NCBI GenBank assembly: GCA_015698045.1
Contig: BLAL01000254.1
Span: 62,001-126,000 of the forward strand
Length of the DNA stretch: 64,000 bases
Direction: 5' to 3'
Source of the DNA: Rhizophagus clarus
Lineage: Eukaryota; Glomeromycota; Glomeromycetes; Glomerales; Glomeraceae
How positions within the stretch are numbered: the stretch's first letter is position 1; each line of letters begins with the position of its first letter. Positions 1-11,379 of the stretch are shown here, in pieces. The notes below the pieces were generated by a model, which saw only the letters and a program-made list of their open reading frames with translations, was not told the DNA's origin and searched no databases. Both the position numbers and the translations under genes were made by a program.

Positions 1-26
1 TAAATAGCATACACATATTTTACACA

Positions 27-75
27 TATCAGGTACATATCAGGTACCCGATATATACCCGATATGTACCTGATA
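27..75. repeat. Perfect 15-bp inverted repeat (hairpin)
   Basis: Bases 27-41 (TATCAGGTACATATC) and 61-75 are perfect reverse complements with a 19-base loop. The loop holds a further partial copy of the arm and a doubled CCCGATAT motif. No gene lies next to it. It may be the end of a mobile element that continues left of the window. Confidence 0.6.
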
Positions 76-263
76 GCATCAATTTTGACCAGTGTTTAGA
101 TTAATTTTCTATTAAAATAAATTCTTATTTTTTAATTACTAATAAAACATGTAAATTTTTAAATTAAACTATTTTGAATAAAATTTTTTGAGAAAAAATA
201 AATTTTTGCATGTGTCATACTTCATAAATATAAATAAAATAAATTTAGCTAATTTGGTTAAAT

Positions 264-420
264 TTGTATGTACTATTTAAAAATCAGAGTGCTGATTTGC
301 ATGCACTATTTAAAAATCAGAGTGCTAATTTGCATGCATTATTTAAAAATCAAAGTGCCAATTTATATATAGGAGTGCCAATTTGCATGCATTATTTAAA
401 AATAGGAGTGCCGATTTTTT
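264..420. repeat. Degenerate tandem repeat, unit about 33 bp
   Basis: Four to five imperfect copies of a unit built on ATTTAAAAATCAGAGTGC followed by a GATTTGCATGCA-like part. Some copies are shortened. Short open frames across it (about 264-718) only translate the repeat and are not called as genes. Confidence 0.7.
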
Positions 421-949
421 GGCACAAATTGGCAATGCCGTTCAAAACAATTCACGCCATAAAATTGGCAACAAAAAATCACAAATCAGACAAATATATT
501 CAAAAATCAGACAAAAATCAGACTGCCGATTTTTGGAGATTTTTTTTTATTTGACCTGTATTTATTATACTACATATAAATTTAACTATAAAAAAATGAT
601 TTTTTTTTTAGATGTTCAGGCCAAATTTCTTTTTCTTTCCAAATTTTTTGAATACAAATCAGTTTTCCTATACCATAGCTATAAAGTTATGAATTTTTTT
701 TTTACATCAACCAGTTAGTTCAGAGAATATTCCAATTTAAATCTTAAAAATTGAAAAAAATTCTAAATTACTATATTAAATATAAGTTTTTTTATCTTAA
801 ATGTAAGAAACAACTGTTTATATGGCTTTAAATATTAATTTTACCTTAAATCATTGAGCCATTAGAGCTGTGTATCTAAATAAAGTTTGGAAAATAGCAA
901 TAGGTATATATAAATCATATAAATATCGCTATTAGTTGAAGAATTGCAA
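421..949. other. AT-rich DNA without recognised gene
   Basis: Low-complexity AT-rich sequence. The first 120 bases hold further scattered copies of the CAAATCAGACAAA-type word related to the preceding repeat. Nothing else was recognised. Confidence 0.5.
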
Positions 950-1592
950 CAAAATTTGATTGGAAAAGCAAAAAAAGTATCAGAGAGATAAAATAATTAA
1001 TGAAATAAACAAATGTTTGGCTGAGATGGATTAGAATCAACTTGAAATTATTTTAAACACCATACAGAATCAACTCCTTAATTTAACTATAAACAAAAAT
1101 AATCAATAAGCTAATTTAATTTCACTATATAGAAATTACCTGAAGAAGAGTTTTTATCTATTTTTCATTTAACCTTGTTAATGAAATATCCAAAGGGACC
1201 TAATAAGGGCAAAATATATTCACCTTCAGACTTGGAATTACGTTTTGCTCAGGATTTGGAGAATGATAGAAATAATGGAATGATAAATGACTTTGGTTTG
1301 CATGAATTATTATTGCATAACCATAATTTTCTTGAGGAATTTAAACAATTCAGTAGTTGTAATGATCTGAAGTTATACAGATTTTCTAATCTCTATGATT
1401 TCATTAAAAGTCATATTTATTTCATCATTATCTATCAACAGCAAGTAGAAGGTCTTTTAACAAATTAGACTTAAAGTCACACTCAAATATGTCACCATCA
1501 GTAAAACAATCAAAGCTTCGTTTATCATCAGACAAAATCACAAAAAAAAATTTAACAGATACTTCAATATTAAATAAATTGAATAAATTATA
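950..1592 (+). pseudogene. Decayed unidentified coding region
   Basis: Several open stretches in different plus-strand frames look as if they once belonged together. One stretch near 985-1105 reads DKIINEINKCLAEMD, then a TAG, then NQLEIILNTIQ. A second frame open from the ATG at 1181 to 1468 contains KYPKGPNKGKIYSP and a charged helix-like part. A third at about 1467-1592 ends LNKLNKL followed by TAA. They are separated by a stop and frame changes, which suggests a dead gene, perhaps from a transposon, although undetected introns could explain part of it. No family was recognised. Confidence 0.3.
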
Positions 1593-1760
1593 ATAAAATG
1601 ACCTATAAATTGTAAATATAAATGTATTATGTATATATATGACTGAAAAGTATAATAATTAAATAAAGTTTGTGAAAAAAAATTTTTATATGTAAAAAAA
1701 TCTTCAATAATAAATTTTTATATAGTTTTGATTTAATTAGTTGACCGCACACCCCATAAT

Positions 1761-2047
1761 AGGCCTGTTCAATTCTGATCGCGCGGATTTTTGATCGGTT
1801 ATGAGTTGATACAGATTGGCTGGCAAAATTGTGTAACCCGTTCAGTAATCCGATTTTTGAGTTCTACAAAAATGTAGAATCATTTTGATCGCAATTTAAA
1901 ATAAGCAAAAACAAACGTGCTAATTGGTTATTGTCGGAAATTTTGCGATCAGCGATCAGCCAACTCAATTCTGATTTTGATCACATGTTCGGATTGGTCA
2001 ACGGATTTTGCGATCAAAAACCCGATCAATCAGAATTGAACAGGCCT
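1761..2047. mobile_element. MITE with AGGCCTGTTCAATTCTGAT terminal inverted repeats
   Basis: The 19 bases at 1761-1779 are the perfect reverse complement of 2029-2047, and the arms continue imperfectly inward (GGATTTTTGATCG against CGATCAAAAACCC). Both ends are flanked by AAT (1758-1760 and 2048-2050), consistent with a 3-bp target duplication as in PIF/Harbinger-type MITEs. The 287-bp element has no coding capacity. A decayed relative of about 240 bp lies at 24646-24886. It sits about 300 bp upstream of the first dehydrogenase gene. Confidence 0.8.
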
Positions 2048-2050
2048 AAT

Positions 2051-2357
2051 GTAACGCGTTGCGTCGACCGTGACGCGTAAGTTACGTATTAGTATACTAC
2101 TGTTATACTAGTATAAATTTGGCTAGAGAACTAATTATGATTTCGTTCAAAAATTCTCGCATAATCATGTTTTTCTGTATAATAAAAGGTGAGATAACTT
2201 TAAGAAGCATTATCAATTGTTTGTTAATAATCAAGGCTACATTATTGTTAATAAAAAAATGCATTATCAAAAAAAAGGAATATGACACGCTAGGAAAAAT
2301 TCTTCTAAATACGTGCATGACCCAACCCCCCGACTTTATATCTTATAATTATTGAAA
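2051..2357 (+). promoter_or_regulatory. Upstream region of dehydrogenase copy 1
   Basis: The 300 bp before the first dehydrogenase start contain a stretch (about 2110-2150) that is similar to the stretch before copy 2 (about 4335-4375), so part of the promoter was included in the tandem duplication. No TATA box or transcription start can be fixed by eye. Confidence 0.4.
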
Positions 2358-3859
2358 ATGAAGGCTCTCATTTTGCAGAAAGGTGATGAAAAAGAAAATA
2401 ATAGTTTTAAACATCAAGCAGTTCTTAGCGAAATTCCTCTTCCCGCACTTAACCCCGATAATGATGACGTGTTAATTAGGTTACAAGCAGTAGCTTTTAA
2501 CCATCGGTAAGAATTTAACAAAAAATTGGTTTACATCATAACTGTATTATGATATAATACTAAATTCGAATTAATAATATTTATAAGGGATGCTTGGATA
2601 AGAAAAGGATTATATTCAGGACTGCAATTTAATTCCGTACTTGGAAGTGATGGCGTTGGAATAGTACAAGAAACATCACGCAGTGAATCTTCTCATCTTG
2701 TTGGTCAACAAGTGGTCATTAATCCAGGATCTGGCTGGGAAAAAAATCCGATAGGTCCTGAAAACGAATTTGGAATTCTTGGATTATTACCACTACCTGG
2801 TAAAATGAAATTTAAAAAATTATTTAATTGCTTTCTTAAACTAATCATAATCTGTATTTCAAAGGGACTTTTGCTGAATATATAGCTGTTCCTCGAGCTG
2901 AAATATTCCCTGTTCCAGATCATTTATCTGTAGCAGAAGCGGCTGCTCTTCCATTAGCTGGTTTAACAGCATTCAGGTAATCCAAAGGAGTAATCATGTG
3001 GTTTTCGATGTTGTGCTGCGGAAATTAACTACACGTTACATAAACAGAGCAACCTTTACAAAGGCCAATGTTCAACCAGGAGACAACGTATTAATCACAG
3101 GAATTGGAGGTGGTGTCGCTTTGATTGTGTTGAGCTTTATTTCAAGTATTGGTGCAAACGCGTATGTTACATCTTCAGATGAGTCCAAGATTAAAAAAGC
3201 CATCGAATTAGGAGCGAAAGGAGGAGTAAATTATAAAGAAGGTTTAATACTTATCTTTTAATTTTTATCTTACTTTTTATTTTTACTAATATATTTTTGA
3301 TTCCATCTAAATTTGAAATTCGTGTTTATTTCAGATCAATGGCCAAAGAAGCTAAAAGCTCTCTTACCTAATGATCGTCCGTTCTTAGATTCCGTAATTG
3401 ATAGTGCAGGAGGCGAAATAGTTTCTCAGACTATGAAGTTTTTACGTCCTGGAGGTACATCAGAATATTTAATTATCTATTATTCCAACTAGAAATAAAC
3501 CATTACATTAATTTATATAGGAATTATTACTTGTTACGGCATGACATCTGGTTCATCTGTATCATTTCCAATGCTTGCAGTGCTCAAAAACATCGAATTT
3601 AAAGGATCTACTATGGGCAGTAGAGAAGAATTTGGAAGAATGTTAAATTTTGTTAAAGAAAAAAAAATTAAGCCCGTTATAAGTGGTATTTGGCATGGAC
3701 TCGAAAACGCTTCAGAAATTTTTGAAATCATGAAGTAAATTATTTTTTTCTACTTAAATATTTCTTTTATAATAACTAATTTTTATGTTTTCTAAATAAC
3801 TCAGTAGAGGGAAGCAATTCGGTAAATTAGTAGTTGAAAATATATCACCAAAACTCTGA
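2358..3859 (+). CDS. Zinc-independent MDR alcohol dehydrogenase / quinone oxidoreductase-like, copy 1
   Basis: Seven exons were read: 2358-2506, 2588-2799, 2865-2976, 3048-3241, 3335-3454, 3521-3734 and 3805-3859. All junctions are GT-AG and in phase, giving 351 residues. The N-terminal GroES-like half contains FNHRDAWIRKG and GSDGVG. The Rossmann half has the nucleotide-binding TGIGGGVA at about residues 175-182, and the tail reads RGKQFGKLVVE. The usual zinc ligands (Cys near 46, His-Glu near 67) and the structural-zinc Cys cluster are absent, so it should be an NAD(P)H-dependent quinone or enone reductase-like member of the medium-chain superfamily, probably cytosolic. The substrate is unknown. 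A near-identical paralogue with the same intron positions follows 650 bp downstream, so the pair is a recent tandem duplication. The family call is firm; the exact reaction is inferred. Confidence 0.9.
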
Positions 3860-4511
3860 ATACTGGATGTATTTCGTTATTTATTATATGATTAATTGTC
3901 ATACACAATCATGAAGAAATTTTTTGCGATTATTCATCGGATTATTGTTATTCTTTTTAATCAAAGTGACGTAAAACTTGTTATTGTGATCGTTCCTTGC
4001 AACACGGTAGGAAATTACAAAGTTAGAAAGGATATCAATTAAATAATTCCCAATATACATACAGTATAATTATCAGTTGTTTTTATACATGTGATGTAGT
4101 CAAAAGAATAAGATTAATAGCCACAGTAGATTAACCACTTAAAGTAGCGACCATGTTGACATATATCCGCGTCAATGAGCATGGCATTCAAACATTTTCA
4201 CAAGAATATCAGTTAAGGTTAATGAAATAAGCATGGCACTCTTAACATTTTCACAAGGGTATCAATTAAGGTTAATGAAATAATTGGTAAAAGTTAATTA
4301 CATCTGTCAAAAGCTAGGTTATTTGTATTTACTAATATAAATTTGACTAGATAATTCTATAGTTTCGTAAAGACATTAAACACCTTATTTTGTGCGATTG
4401 GAATCATATGTCAAAGAAAATTCTTTTAAATTATAAATTGACCTCGGTAAAAAAAAAAAAAAAGAAAGAAAAATTCTTTTAAATCCAAATTTATACTCTA
4501 TAATTTTGAAA
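3860..4511. other. Intergenic region between the dehydrogenase paralogues
   Basis: It holds the 3' flank of copy 1, the 52-bp direct repeat at 4178-4281 and the duplicated promoter of copy 2. An antisense open frame at 4385-4708 overlaps the first exon of copy 2 and is not considered a gene. Confidence 0.5.
4178..4281. repeat. Two-copy 52-bp tandem repeat
   Basis: Copies at 4178-4229 and 4230-4281 share AGCATGGCA, ACATTTTCACAAG and TTAAGGTTAATGAAAT with only a few differences. It lies in the promoter-proximal gap before dehydrogenase copy 2 and is not present upstream of copy 1. Confidence 0.8.
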
Positions 4512-6164
4512 ATGAAAGCCCTCGTTTTACAAAAAGGTGATGGAAAAGAAAATAATAATTTTAAATATCCAGCAGTTCTTAGCGAAATTCCCCTTCCCGC
4601 TCTCAACTCCGATAATGATGATGTGTTAATTAAGTTACAAGCAGTAGCGTTTAACCATCGGTAAGAATTTAACAAAATAAGTTTACATATATCAAATATT
4701 AAAATCACGTTTTACTTCTAAGTGATGTCTGGATAAGAAAAGGATCATATTCAGGATTGCAATTTAATTCTATACTTGGAAGTGATGGTGTTGGAATAGT
4801 ACAAAAAACATCACGCGATGAATCTTCTTATCTTATTGGTCAACAAGTAGTCATTAATCCAGGATCTGGTTGGGAAAAAGATCCGAAAGGCCCTGAAAAT
4901 AAATTTGGAATTCTTGGATTGTTACCGCTACCTGGTAAAATGAAATTTAAAAAATTATTTAATTGCTTTCTTAAACTAATCATAATCTGTATTTCAAAGG
5001 GACTTTTGCTGAATATATAGCTGTTCCTCGAGCTGAAATATTCCCTGTTCCAGATCATTTATCTGCAACAGAAGCGGCTGCTTTTCCATTAGCTGGCTTA
5101 ACAGCGTTTAGGTAAAAGAGATAGTCGATAGTCATGTGAACATCATGATTTTCAATGCTGTGCCACGAAAACCGATGGAATAACCTTTGAATTAATTATT
5201 TACTAAATAGAGCAATTTTTACAAAGGCAAATGTTCAACCAGGAGAAAACGTATTAATTACAGGAATTGGAGGTGGTGTCGCTTTGATTGCGTTAAGCTT
5301 TATTTCAAGTATTGGTGCAAACGCATATGTTACATCTTCAGATGAATCCAAAATCAAAAAAGCCATCGAATTAGGAGCGAAAGGAGGAGTAAATTATAAA
5401 GAAGGTTTGATACTTTAATTTTATTTATATTTTATATTTTTTTTCTAATATATATTTTGATACCGCATTCATTTCAGATGAATGGCCAACGAAACTCAAA
5501 ACTCTTTTGCCCAATGATCGTCCTTTCCTAGATTCCGTGATTGATAGTGCAGGAGGTGAAATTGTTTCTCAAACTGCGAATCTTTTACGTCCGGGGGGTA
5601 CATTAAAATATTTATTTTTATTATTTCAATGCCAGCAAATATTTATTACATTAATTTATGTAGGTATCATTGCTTGTTATGGCATGACATCAGCTTATGG
5701 AAGGGCATCACCTCCATCTACACCATTAACAGTGTCCGCAATGGGAAAAAATATCGAACTTAAAGGAACCACTATGGGTAGCAAAGATGAATTCGAAAGA
5801 ATGTTAAATTTTGTTAAAGAAAAAAAAATTAAGCCCGTTATAAGTGGTGTTTGGCATGGACTCGAAAATGCCCCAGAAATTTTTGAAATCATGAAGTAAG
5901 TTAATTTTTTTCTATTTAATTAAATATTTCTTTAATAAGGATTTTGTAATTTATCGACCGGTCGATGTATCGACCCCGATTTTTGACCTGCATTACGGCA
6001 TTAAGGAATTAAAACATGTGATAAATAACGTGACAAATAGGATTTTAAGCACCAAGCGACCGGTCAATAAATTACTTTTTCATAAATTAATAGTTAATTC
6101 TTTTGTTTCTAAATAATTTAGTAAAAAGAACCAATTCGGTAAATTAGTAATTGAATTTAATTAA
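4512..6164 (+). CDS. Zinc-independent MDR alcohol dehydrogenase / quinone oxidoreductase-like, copy 2
   Basis: Paralogue of the gene at 2358-3859. Exons: 4512-4660, 4723-4934, 5000-5111, 5211-5404, 5478-5597, 5664-5895 and 6122-6164. All are GT-AG with phases identical to copy 1, giving 353 residues. The same FNHRD, GSDGVG and TGIGGGVA motifs are present and zinc ligands are again missing. The main protein difference is in exon 6, where this copy has a six-residue longer loop (TSAYGRASPPSTPLTVS) in place of the TSGSSVSFPM-type loop. That may alter the substrate pocket or dimer contact (inference). Introns 2 and 4 remain similar to copy 1, but intron 6 is 226 bp against 70 bp because an inverted-repeat element has inserted. 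Frames are intact in both copies, so both are likely functional. Confidence 0.9.
5947..6074. mobile_element. MITE-like inverted-repeat insertion in intron 6
   Basis: Bases 5947-5964 (TAATTTATCGACCGGTCG) match the reverse complement of 6057-6074 with one transition. The 128-bp segment is missing from the same intron of the tandem paralogue, so it inserted after the duplication. It is GC-richer than the intron around it. Confidence 0.75.
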
Positions 6165-8120
6165 CTTATCCACATATCCACATATTCATTATCAGTTATG
6201 AAATTTCTATTCTATATATTTATATATTATTCTTCAACTTCTCAATATATATATCTTCATATTTATTCAAATTTAATCTTTGACTATTAGTATTTTGTTA
6301 TTATTATATAATTACAGAATTATTTGTTATTATGGTTGTAAGAAAATTTTTTTTTAGTATATAATTTATAATTATAATTGTTTCTTATATAAAGTTTAAA
6401 TTGTTTAAATTGCAATTATATAATAATAATTAAAATTTTATTATATCAATATAATTCTGATTTTAACGAAGTGTTTAAAGTTTATAATAAATTTTTTTGG
6501 TTAGATCTTGCCTATATATATATTTTTAGGATTTATTTTTTATTATTATTATTTACTTTAGTAAAATTCTTCTTTAAAATTTTGAATTTTATATTAATTA
6601 TTATGATTTTAAAAAGATATGTTATATATAATAATTAAATAAGAATAAATCTAATTATAATAATCTGTTACAAATATTATTTGTAAATCAGTTTAAATCA
6701 TGTAATATTACATTTATGAAAGATTTTTATTACACAAAAATTATACTAACTTCCAAAAAAAAAAATTTTCTTTGCTAATTATTTGGTAAAAAAAAAGTTT
6801 TGTTAAATAAATTAAAATAATATTTAAAATTATTTTTATCATTCTAAATAAATTTACTAAAAAGGCAAAAATATATTTATTGTATTATTTTTTAATATTT
6901 ATATATTATAAATTTTCTTATACTTTTTTTAAGGTTATTACAAATATATTTATTTATTATTACTATTTTTAAATTATTGTAATCAGTAATTAATTTTGTA
7001 ATAAATAAAAATTAATTTTAAGAAAATAAAAATAAATCATATTTATGCTATAAATATTATAAATATTACTTGATCTGTGTATTTGTGTAATATTAAGTTA
7101 TTATTGTATAATATTATTAACAGTTATTTATTATTTGTTTTTTAATTTTTGTTATAGCTTATAAATTAATTCCTAAAATCTGATTCCTAAAAACTAATTT
7201 TTAAAACTAATTTATAAAGATTTTTAAAGATTTATACTAATTTTTACTATATAAAAAATAATGATTTTTTATTTTATATTATTATTTCTAATTATTTCTT
7301 TTATTTTTAACTATTTTTTTTACCCATTAACTAATTTTTTTTTTTAGATTTTTTATTTTTAGACAAAAACTTGAAAAAATTAGTATTTTTTTAAAGATAC
7401 TTATATTAATATTTTAATACTATTTAAATAGAAGTAGTATTATAAAAGTTTTAAAGACTCTTAAAAAAAGTTAGAAATACAGTAATTAATAAATAAAAAA
7501 AATATTTAAAAAATTTTCACTTAGTATATGTTTTAAATTAAAGCAAACTTAAAAATAAATAAAAGAAAAACAGATGTTTTTTTTAAAAAATAATCTTAAA
7601 ATCAATTTTTATTATATTTTTATAATATAAATAAATAGTATTTTATTATTTTCTATTATTTTGTTATTTTCTTATTTTCAGTATTTGATTAATAATCATT
7701 TAATTTAATATCAATAAATCACTAATCAAATAGATTGATTAATAATCAATTTATAATTTTAATTGATCTGATTAATTTGAAACAGTAATAAATAAAAATT
7801 TTTGAAATAAAAAAAAATAAAAATAATAAATTAAATTAATAATAATAAAAAAAAAATAAAAATAATTAATATATTAATAATAAAAAAAAATAATAATTAA
7901 ATATATTGAAAAATATAGAGAAAACTTTTTTTTTATTCTTTTTAGTTTATAACTCTATAAAAAAAAAAATTTTTTATTTTTATAAAAACTGTGCTTAATG
8001 CAACAAATATTTATATTTTATAAGATAACTATATCTCTACTAATTATCATAAGCTATTTTTGAGTAATTTGGACTAATTTTTAAAGAAGAATAAATGTGT
8101 ATCTTGCAAGGGTCAAATCA
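6165..8120. other. Very AT-rich intergenic region
   Basis: Almost only A and T, with homopolymer and TTATT/AATAA runs. No open frame, inverted repeat or element was recognised. The first 100 bases probably hold the 3' UTR and polyadenylation signals of dehydrogenase copy 2. Confidence 0.6.
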
Positions 8121-11020
8121 AACATGACAACTACCCCAGCATCACCATAAAAAATTCACTATCACGTGATTTTTTTGTGGCGTTTGAATTTTGATTGGCT
8201 CATCAATATCGCATGTAACATTTGTCTTAGAAAAAAAAAAACAAAAATTAACAAAATTATTTTATTATTTTTCTTTATAATAAATATTTAAAAAATAACT
8301 TCTTTTACACTTTAAAATAATGTTTATTTATTTGTTTAATTTGTTCATTGAATTTAATAAGGAAAATAATTTTCAAATGTATTATTGTAAAAAAATACCA
8401 ATTACTCTATTCTTGCAAATATTAAAGTTATTTTATTACAATAAAATAATATTCAGGTATTTTCATACCTGCTGAACAACTTTGTTTAAGATACCTAAAT
8501 CTATTTCATTTAACCAAAATCCTTAAATCACGCTATAAAAATAAAAACAAATGTATTTTCTTAAAAACATCTATATTTTCACAAATATTTAAACAATATT
8601 AATAAAAGAGAAAATTTATTTCTCACCCAGGTGATTTCTCATCCCTATCACGTGTATACATTTCGATTGGCTAATGTAATTTTACAATTACATCATATCA
8701 ACCAGTTATTTGTTTACATCTATTTCTCTTTTTTAGTTAGCTTTTAACCTCGCGTCAAAGGTTTGATATTTCTGTTTTTCTCATTTTCGCTTCTTTTTTT
8801 CGCTTTCTAATTTCTTTCTCTTTTCCTTCTTAGACCTTTATTAAGTTTTTCTGGTTTCACGTCAAAGGTACATTATTTTTTTTTCATTTCTAATTTTTTT
8901 GTTTCGTTTTCTAACTTTATTTCATTCCTTCTTCCTTTTTATTTTTATAGGTTTTGGCTTCTTTTTTTTAAATTTCAGCTGCTCCTGGCTTTCTCTTTTT
9001 TTAGGTTTGCTGAAACTCTTTGCGAGAGAAGGTGGGTACTTGGCTTTATTTTTTTTTGTTGTATTTTCTTGTTCTTGTGTTCATTACCATTACTAACAAC
9101 AGTCTTTTTTTTTTTTTCGTCTTTATTTTACTTTTGATTTTGATGCTCTTTCATTTTTGTTCCTTTCCCTTTCGTTTTTCACTTCTTTATTCTCTTTTCC
9201 TTTCATTTTTTCCCTCATTTTCATTTTCATTTCCCCTCCTATCTGTTTCTTTTATTTTTCCCTTTTTGTTTTCTTTTTTCTTCGCTTTCTTCTTCCATTT
9301 TTCCATCCATTTTTCTTTCCTTTTTCTTTCGCCTTCTTTTTTGTCCTCTTTACCTTTTGTTCTTCCCTTTTGCAACATATTTTTTTAGGTTTTCTGGAAC
9401 TTTTCAAAAATGGAGTGGATATTCCGCTTTCATTCCTTTTTTTTACTGTATCTCTTTATCTTCATTATTAAAAAATTTTTTTCTTCTGTCTTTTCGTATT
9501 TATTTTATTTTTGATTTTGTTCCCTTCCCCCTTTCATTTTCCTTTTCATTTTCCCTTTCATTTTTCCTTTTTCATTCACTTTCCTTTTTCTTTCCATTTT
9601 ATTTTCATTTTCATTTCTTTCTCCTGTTTTCATTTTCATCCCCCACCTTCTATTTCTTTCGTTTTCCCTTTTTATTTTTTTTTTTCCTTTCATTTTTTTC
9701 ATCCATTTTCCATCTCTTTTCTTTCGTCTTCTGTTTTTGTCTTCTTTACCTTTTGTCTTCCTTTTTGTCATCATTTTATATTACAAAATTATAATGGTAA
9801 TTTTATTATTTTGTAATACGGTTTTCTAGATTTTCTGGATCTTTTCAAAATGGGTGGGTAATCTGTTTCATTTTTTTTTTTTTTTTTTACTATATCCCTT
9901 TATCTTCATTACTAACAAAATTTTTTCTTTCATCTTTTCTTTGCATTTCATTTTTGATTTTATTCCCTTCCATCTTTTTTTCATTTTATTTTCATTTTTG
10001 TTTCGTTTTTCTCTTTGTTTCCTTTATTTTCTTCTTTTTTATTACCTCCTTCTTGTTTTTCCTTTTATTTTAATTTTCGATCCTTCCCCTTTTCATTTTT
10101 CCTTTATGTTACTTTTTTTTCTCTTTATCCTTTCATTTTCCCTTCCATTTCTGTTCTCCTTCCCTTTGTTTTAATTTTGTTCTCTTTTGTTTCTTCGTTC
10201 ACCTTCCCTTCGTTTTTTCTCCTTTCATCAAACATATTGTTATTTCGCTCTCTTTTGGTCTTGTCTTCTTTTCTGTTTATTTTGTTTTTGTTTTATTACT
10301 TTTCACATTTTGTCATTATTGTTAGGTTTCGCATCATTATCACTAGTTAGATTAAAGATAAAAGTTTTAGCTTTGAATACAATAAACTTGTTTTAGTTTT
10401 GAATAATGTATTGTACTCTTCTATTCAATAAACTTTGAAGGAATAAATACACAAATATTTTGTAACATAAAAATTGTGTTTCATACTACAGAATTTTTTT
10501 TAACAGCAAATTTTTTATATTTTACGTGAGAATAAATTTTAAGTTAAAAAAATTAGCCAATCAAAAATTAGCTAATCGAAAATATTTATCATGTGATAGG
10601 GGTGAGTAATATCAGATCTCACCCGGGGTGAGGAATAAATTCACCCTTAATAAAAAAACTAATATATAAGTGTTTCCATACTTGTTAAATAATTCTCTTT
10701 AGTTACCCACGCCTCATTTCGATTAACTAAAATATTCAAATTTGTATGGCAAAATCTCTAAAAAACGCGTTTATTTGTAAATAAAAATTGGTTATAGTTT
10801 TATAATTACTTTCTACACTCAAGCTTTTCAAAAGTATTTAATTTTTTATTGCTTAATAGACTTTAAAAAACATTATAATATGATGACAAGAGGGGAGAGA
10901 CTGGGAAGAGAGAGAATTTTATTGCAACGGTCAGCAATAAACAAATAAATTAGTAAGGCTGATCGCGCCACACAAGTCACGTGATAGTGAAATGATGCTG
11001 GGGAAGATAAACATGACGAT
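8121..11020. mobile_element. Large nested foldback element (2.9 kb)
   Basis: Two sets of inverted repeats are nested around a common centre. The outer arms at about 8121-8182 and 10963-11020 share AACATGAC, CCCCAGCATCA, TTCACTATCACGTGA and TGTGGCG in opposite orientation. The inner arms at about 8613-8694 and 10571-10650 share AATTTATT.CTCACCC, CCCTATCAC.TG and TTTCGATT.GCTAAT. Between them lies a long polypyrimidine tract. No transposase frame is visible, so if it is a transposon it is non-autonomous. Target duplications were not identified, and repeated CACGTG-containing words just outside the right arm (11026 and 11111) make its outer limit uncertain. Confidence 0.55.
8740..10330 (+). repeat. 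Polypyrimidine-strand tract built of degenerate tandem units
   Basis: For about 1.6 kb the plus strand is almost only T and C, with isolated purines. A landmark block (GGTTT.CTGGA.CTTTT-like, then a GGTGGGTA-like word, then CTTCATTA.TA..AA) recurs near 9003-9100, 9388-9475 and 9820-9925, giving a period of about 385-440 bp. Partial copies occur at 8845 and 10312-10340. The word CGTCAAAGGT occurs at 8754 and 8861. Long open frames here encode only Phe/Ser/Leu (or Lys/Arg/Glu on the other strand) and are composition artefacts. Confidence 0.75.
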
Positions 11021-11379
11021 AATATCACGTGATTTCCGTGATTTGTATTTGTTTATCAGCTGAATTATCTTTTTTTTTAAACATACTCAACAAACTGATA
11101 GTCAGCATATCACGTGGTAGGCAACTAATATAATTATAGTAATTATGGTAATTATATCCAATCAGAAATTTTATTACAGTACACATGTAAAAATCTTGTG
11201 ATTAAAGAACAGGTTGAAGAATTTATATGCATTACGCGATATGTTCACATGCTTTTATGATGTTATTACACTAAAATATTATTACACTAAAATATGCGAA
11301 AACATTGTGAAATTATTTTTTTTTGTTTTTTACCCTAAATATACATGATTGCTATAACCTCAACATAATTGAAAAAAAT
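11021..11379. other. Gap with CACGTG palindromes, no gene
   Basis: AT-rich sequence downstream of the hypothetical minus-strand gene. CACGTG occurs at 11026-11031 and 11111-11116. The 15-base word TATTACACTAAAATA is repeated near 11261-11294. No coding potential was seen. Confidence 0.5.

Noticed and set aside
4385..4708. 107-residue minus-strand frame.
   Set aside because: Antisense to the promoter and exon 1 of dehydrogenase copy 2; no independent support.
8899..10396. Several overlapping long open frames (Phe/Ser/Leu-rich on plus, Lys/Arg/Glu-rich on minus).
   Set aside because: They arise from the polypyrimidine composition, which lacks stop codons; no domain, start context or conserved pattern is present.
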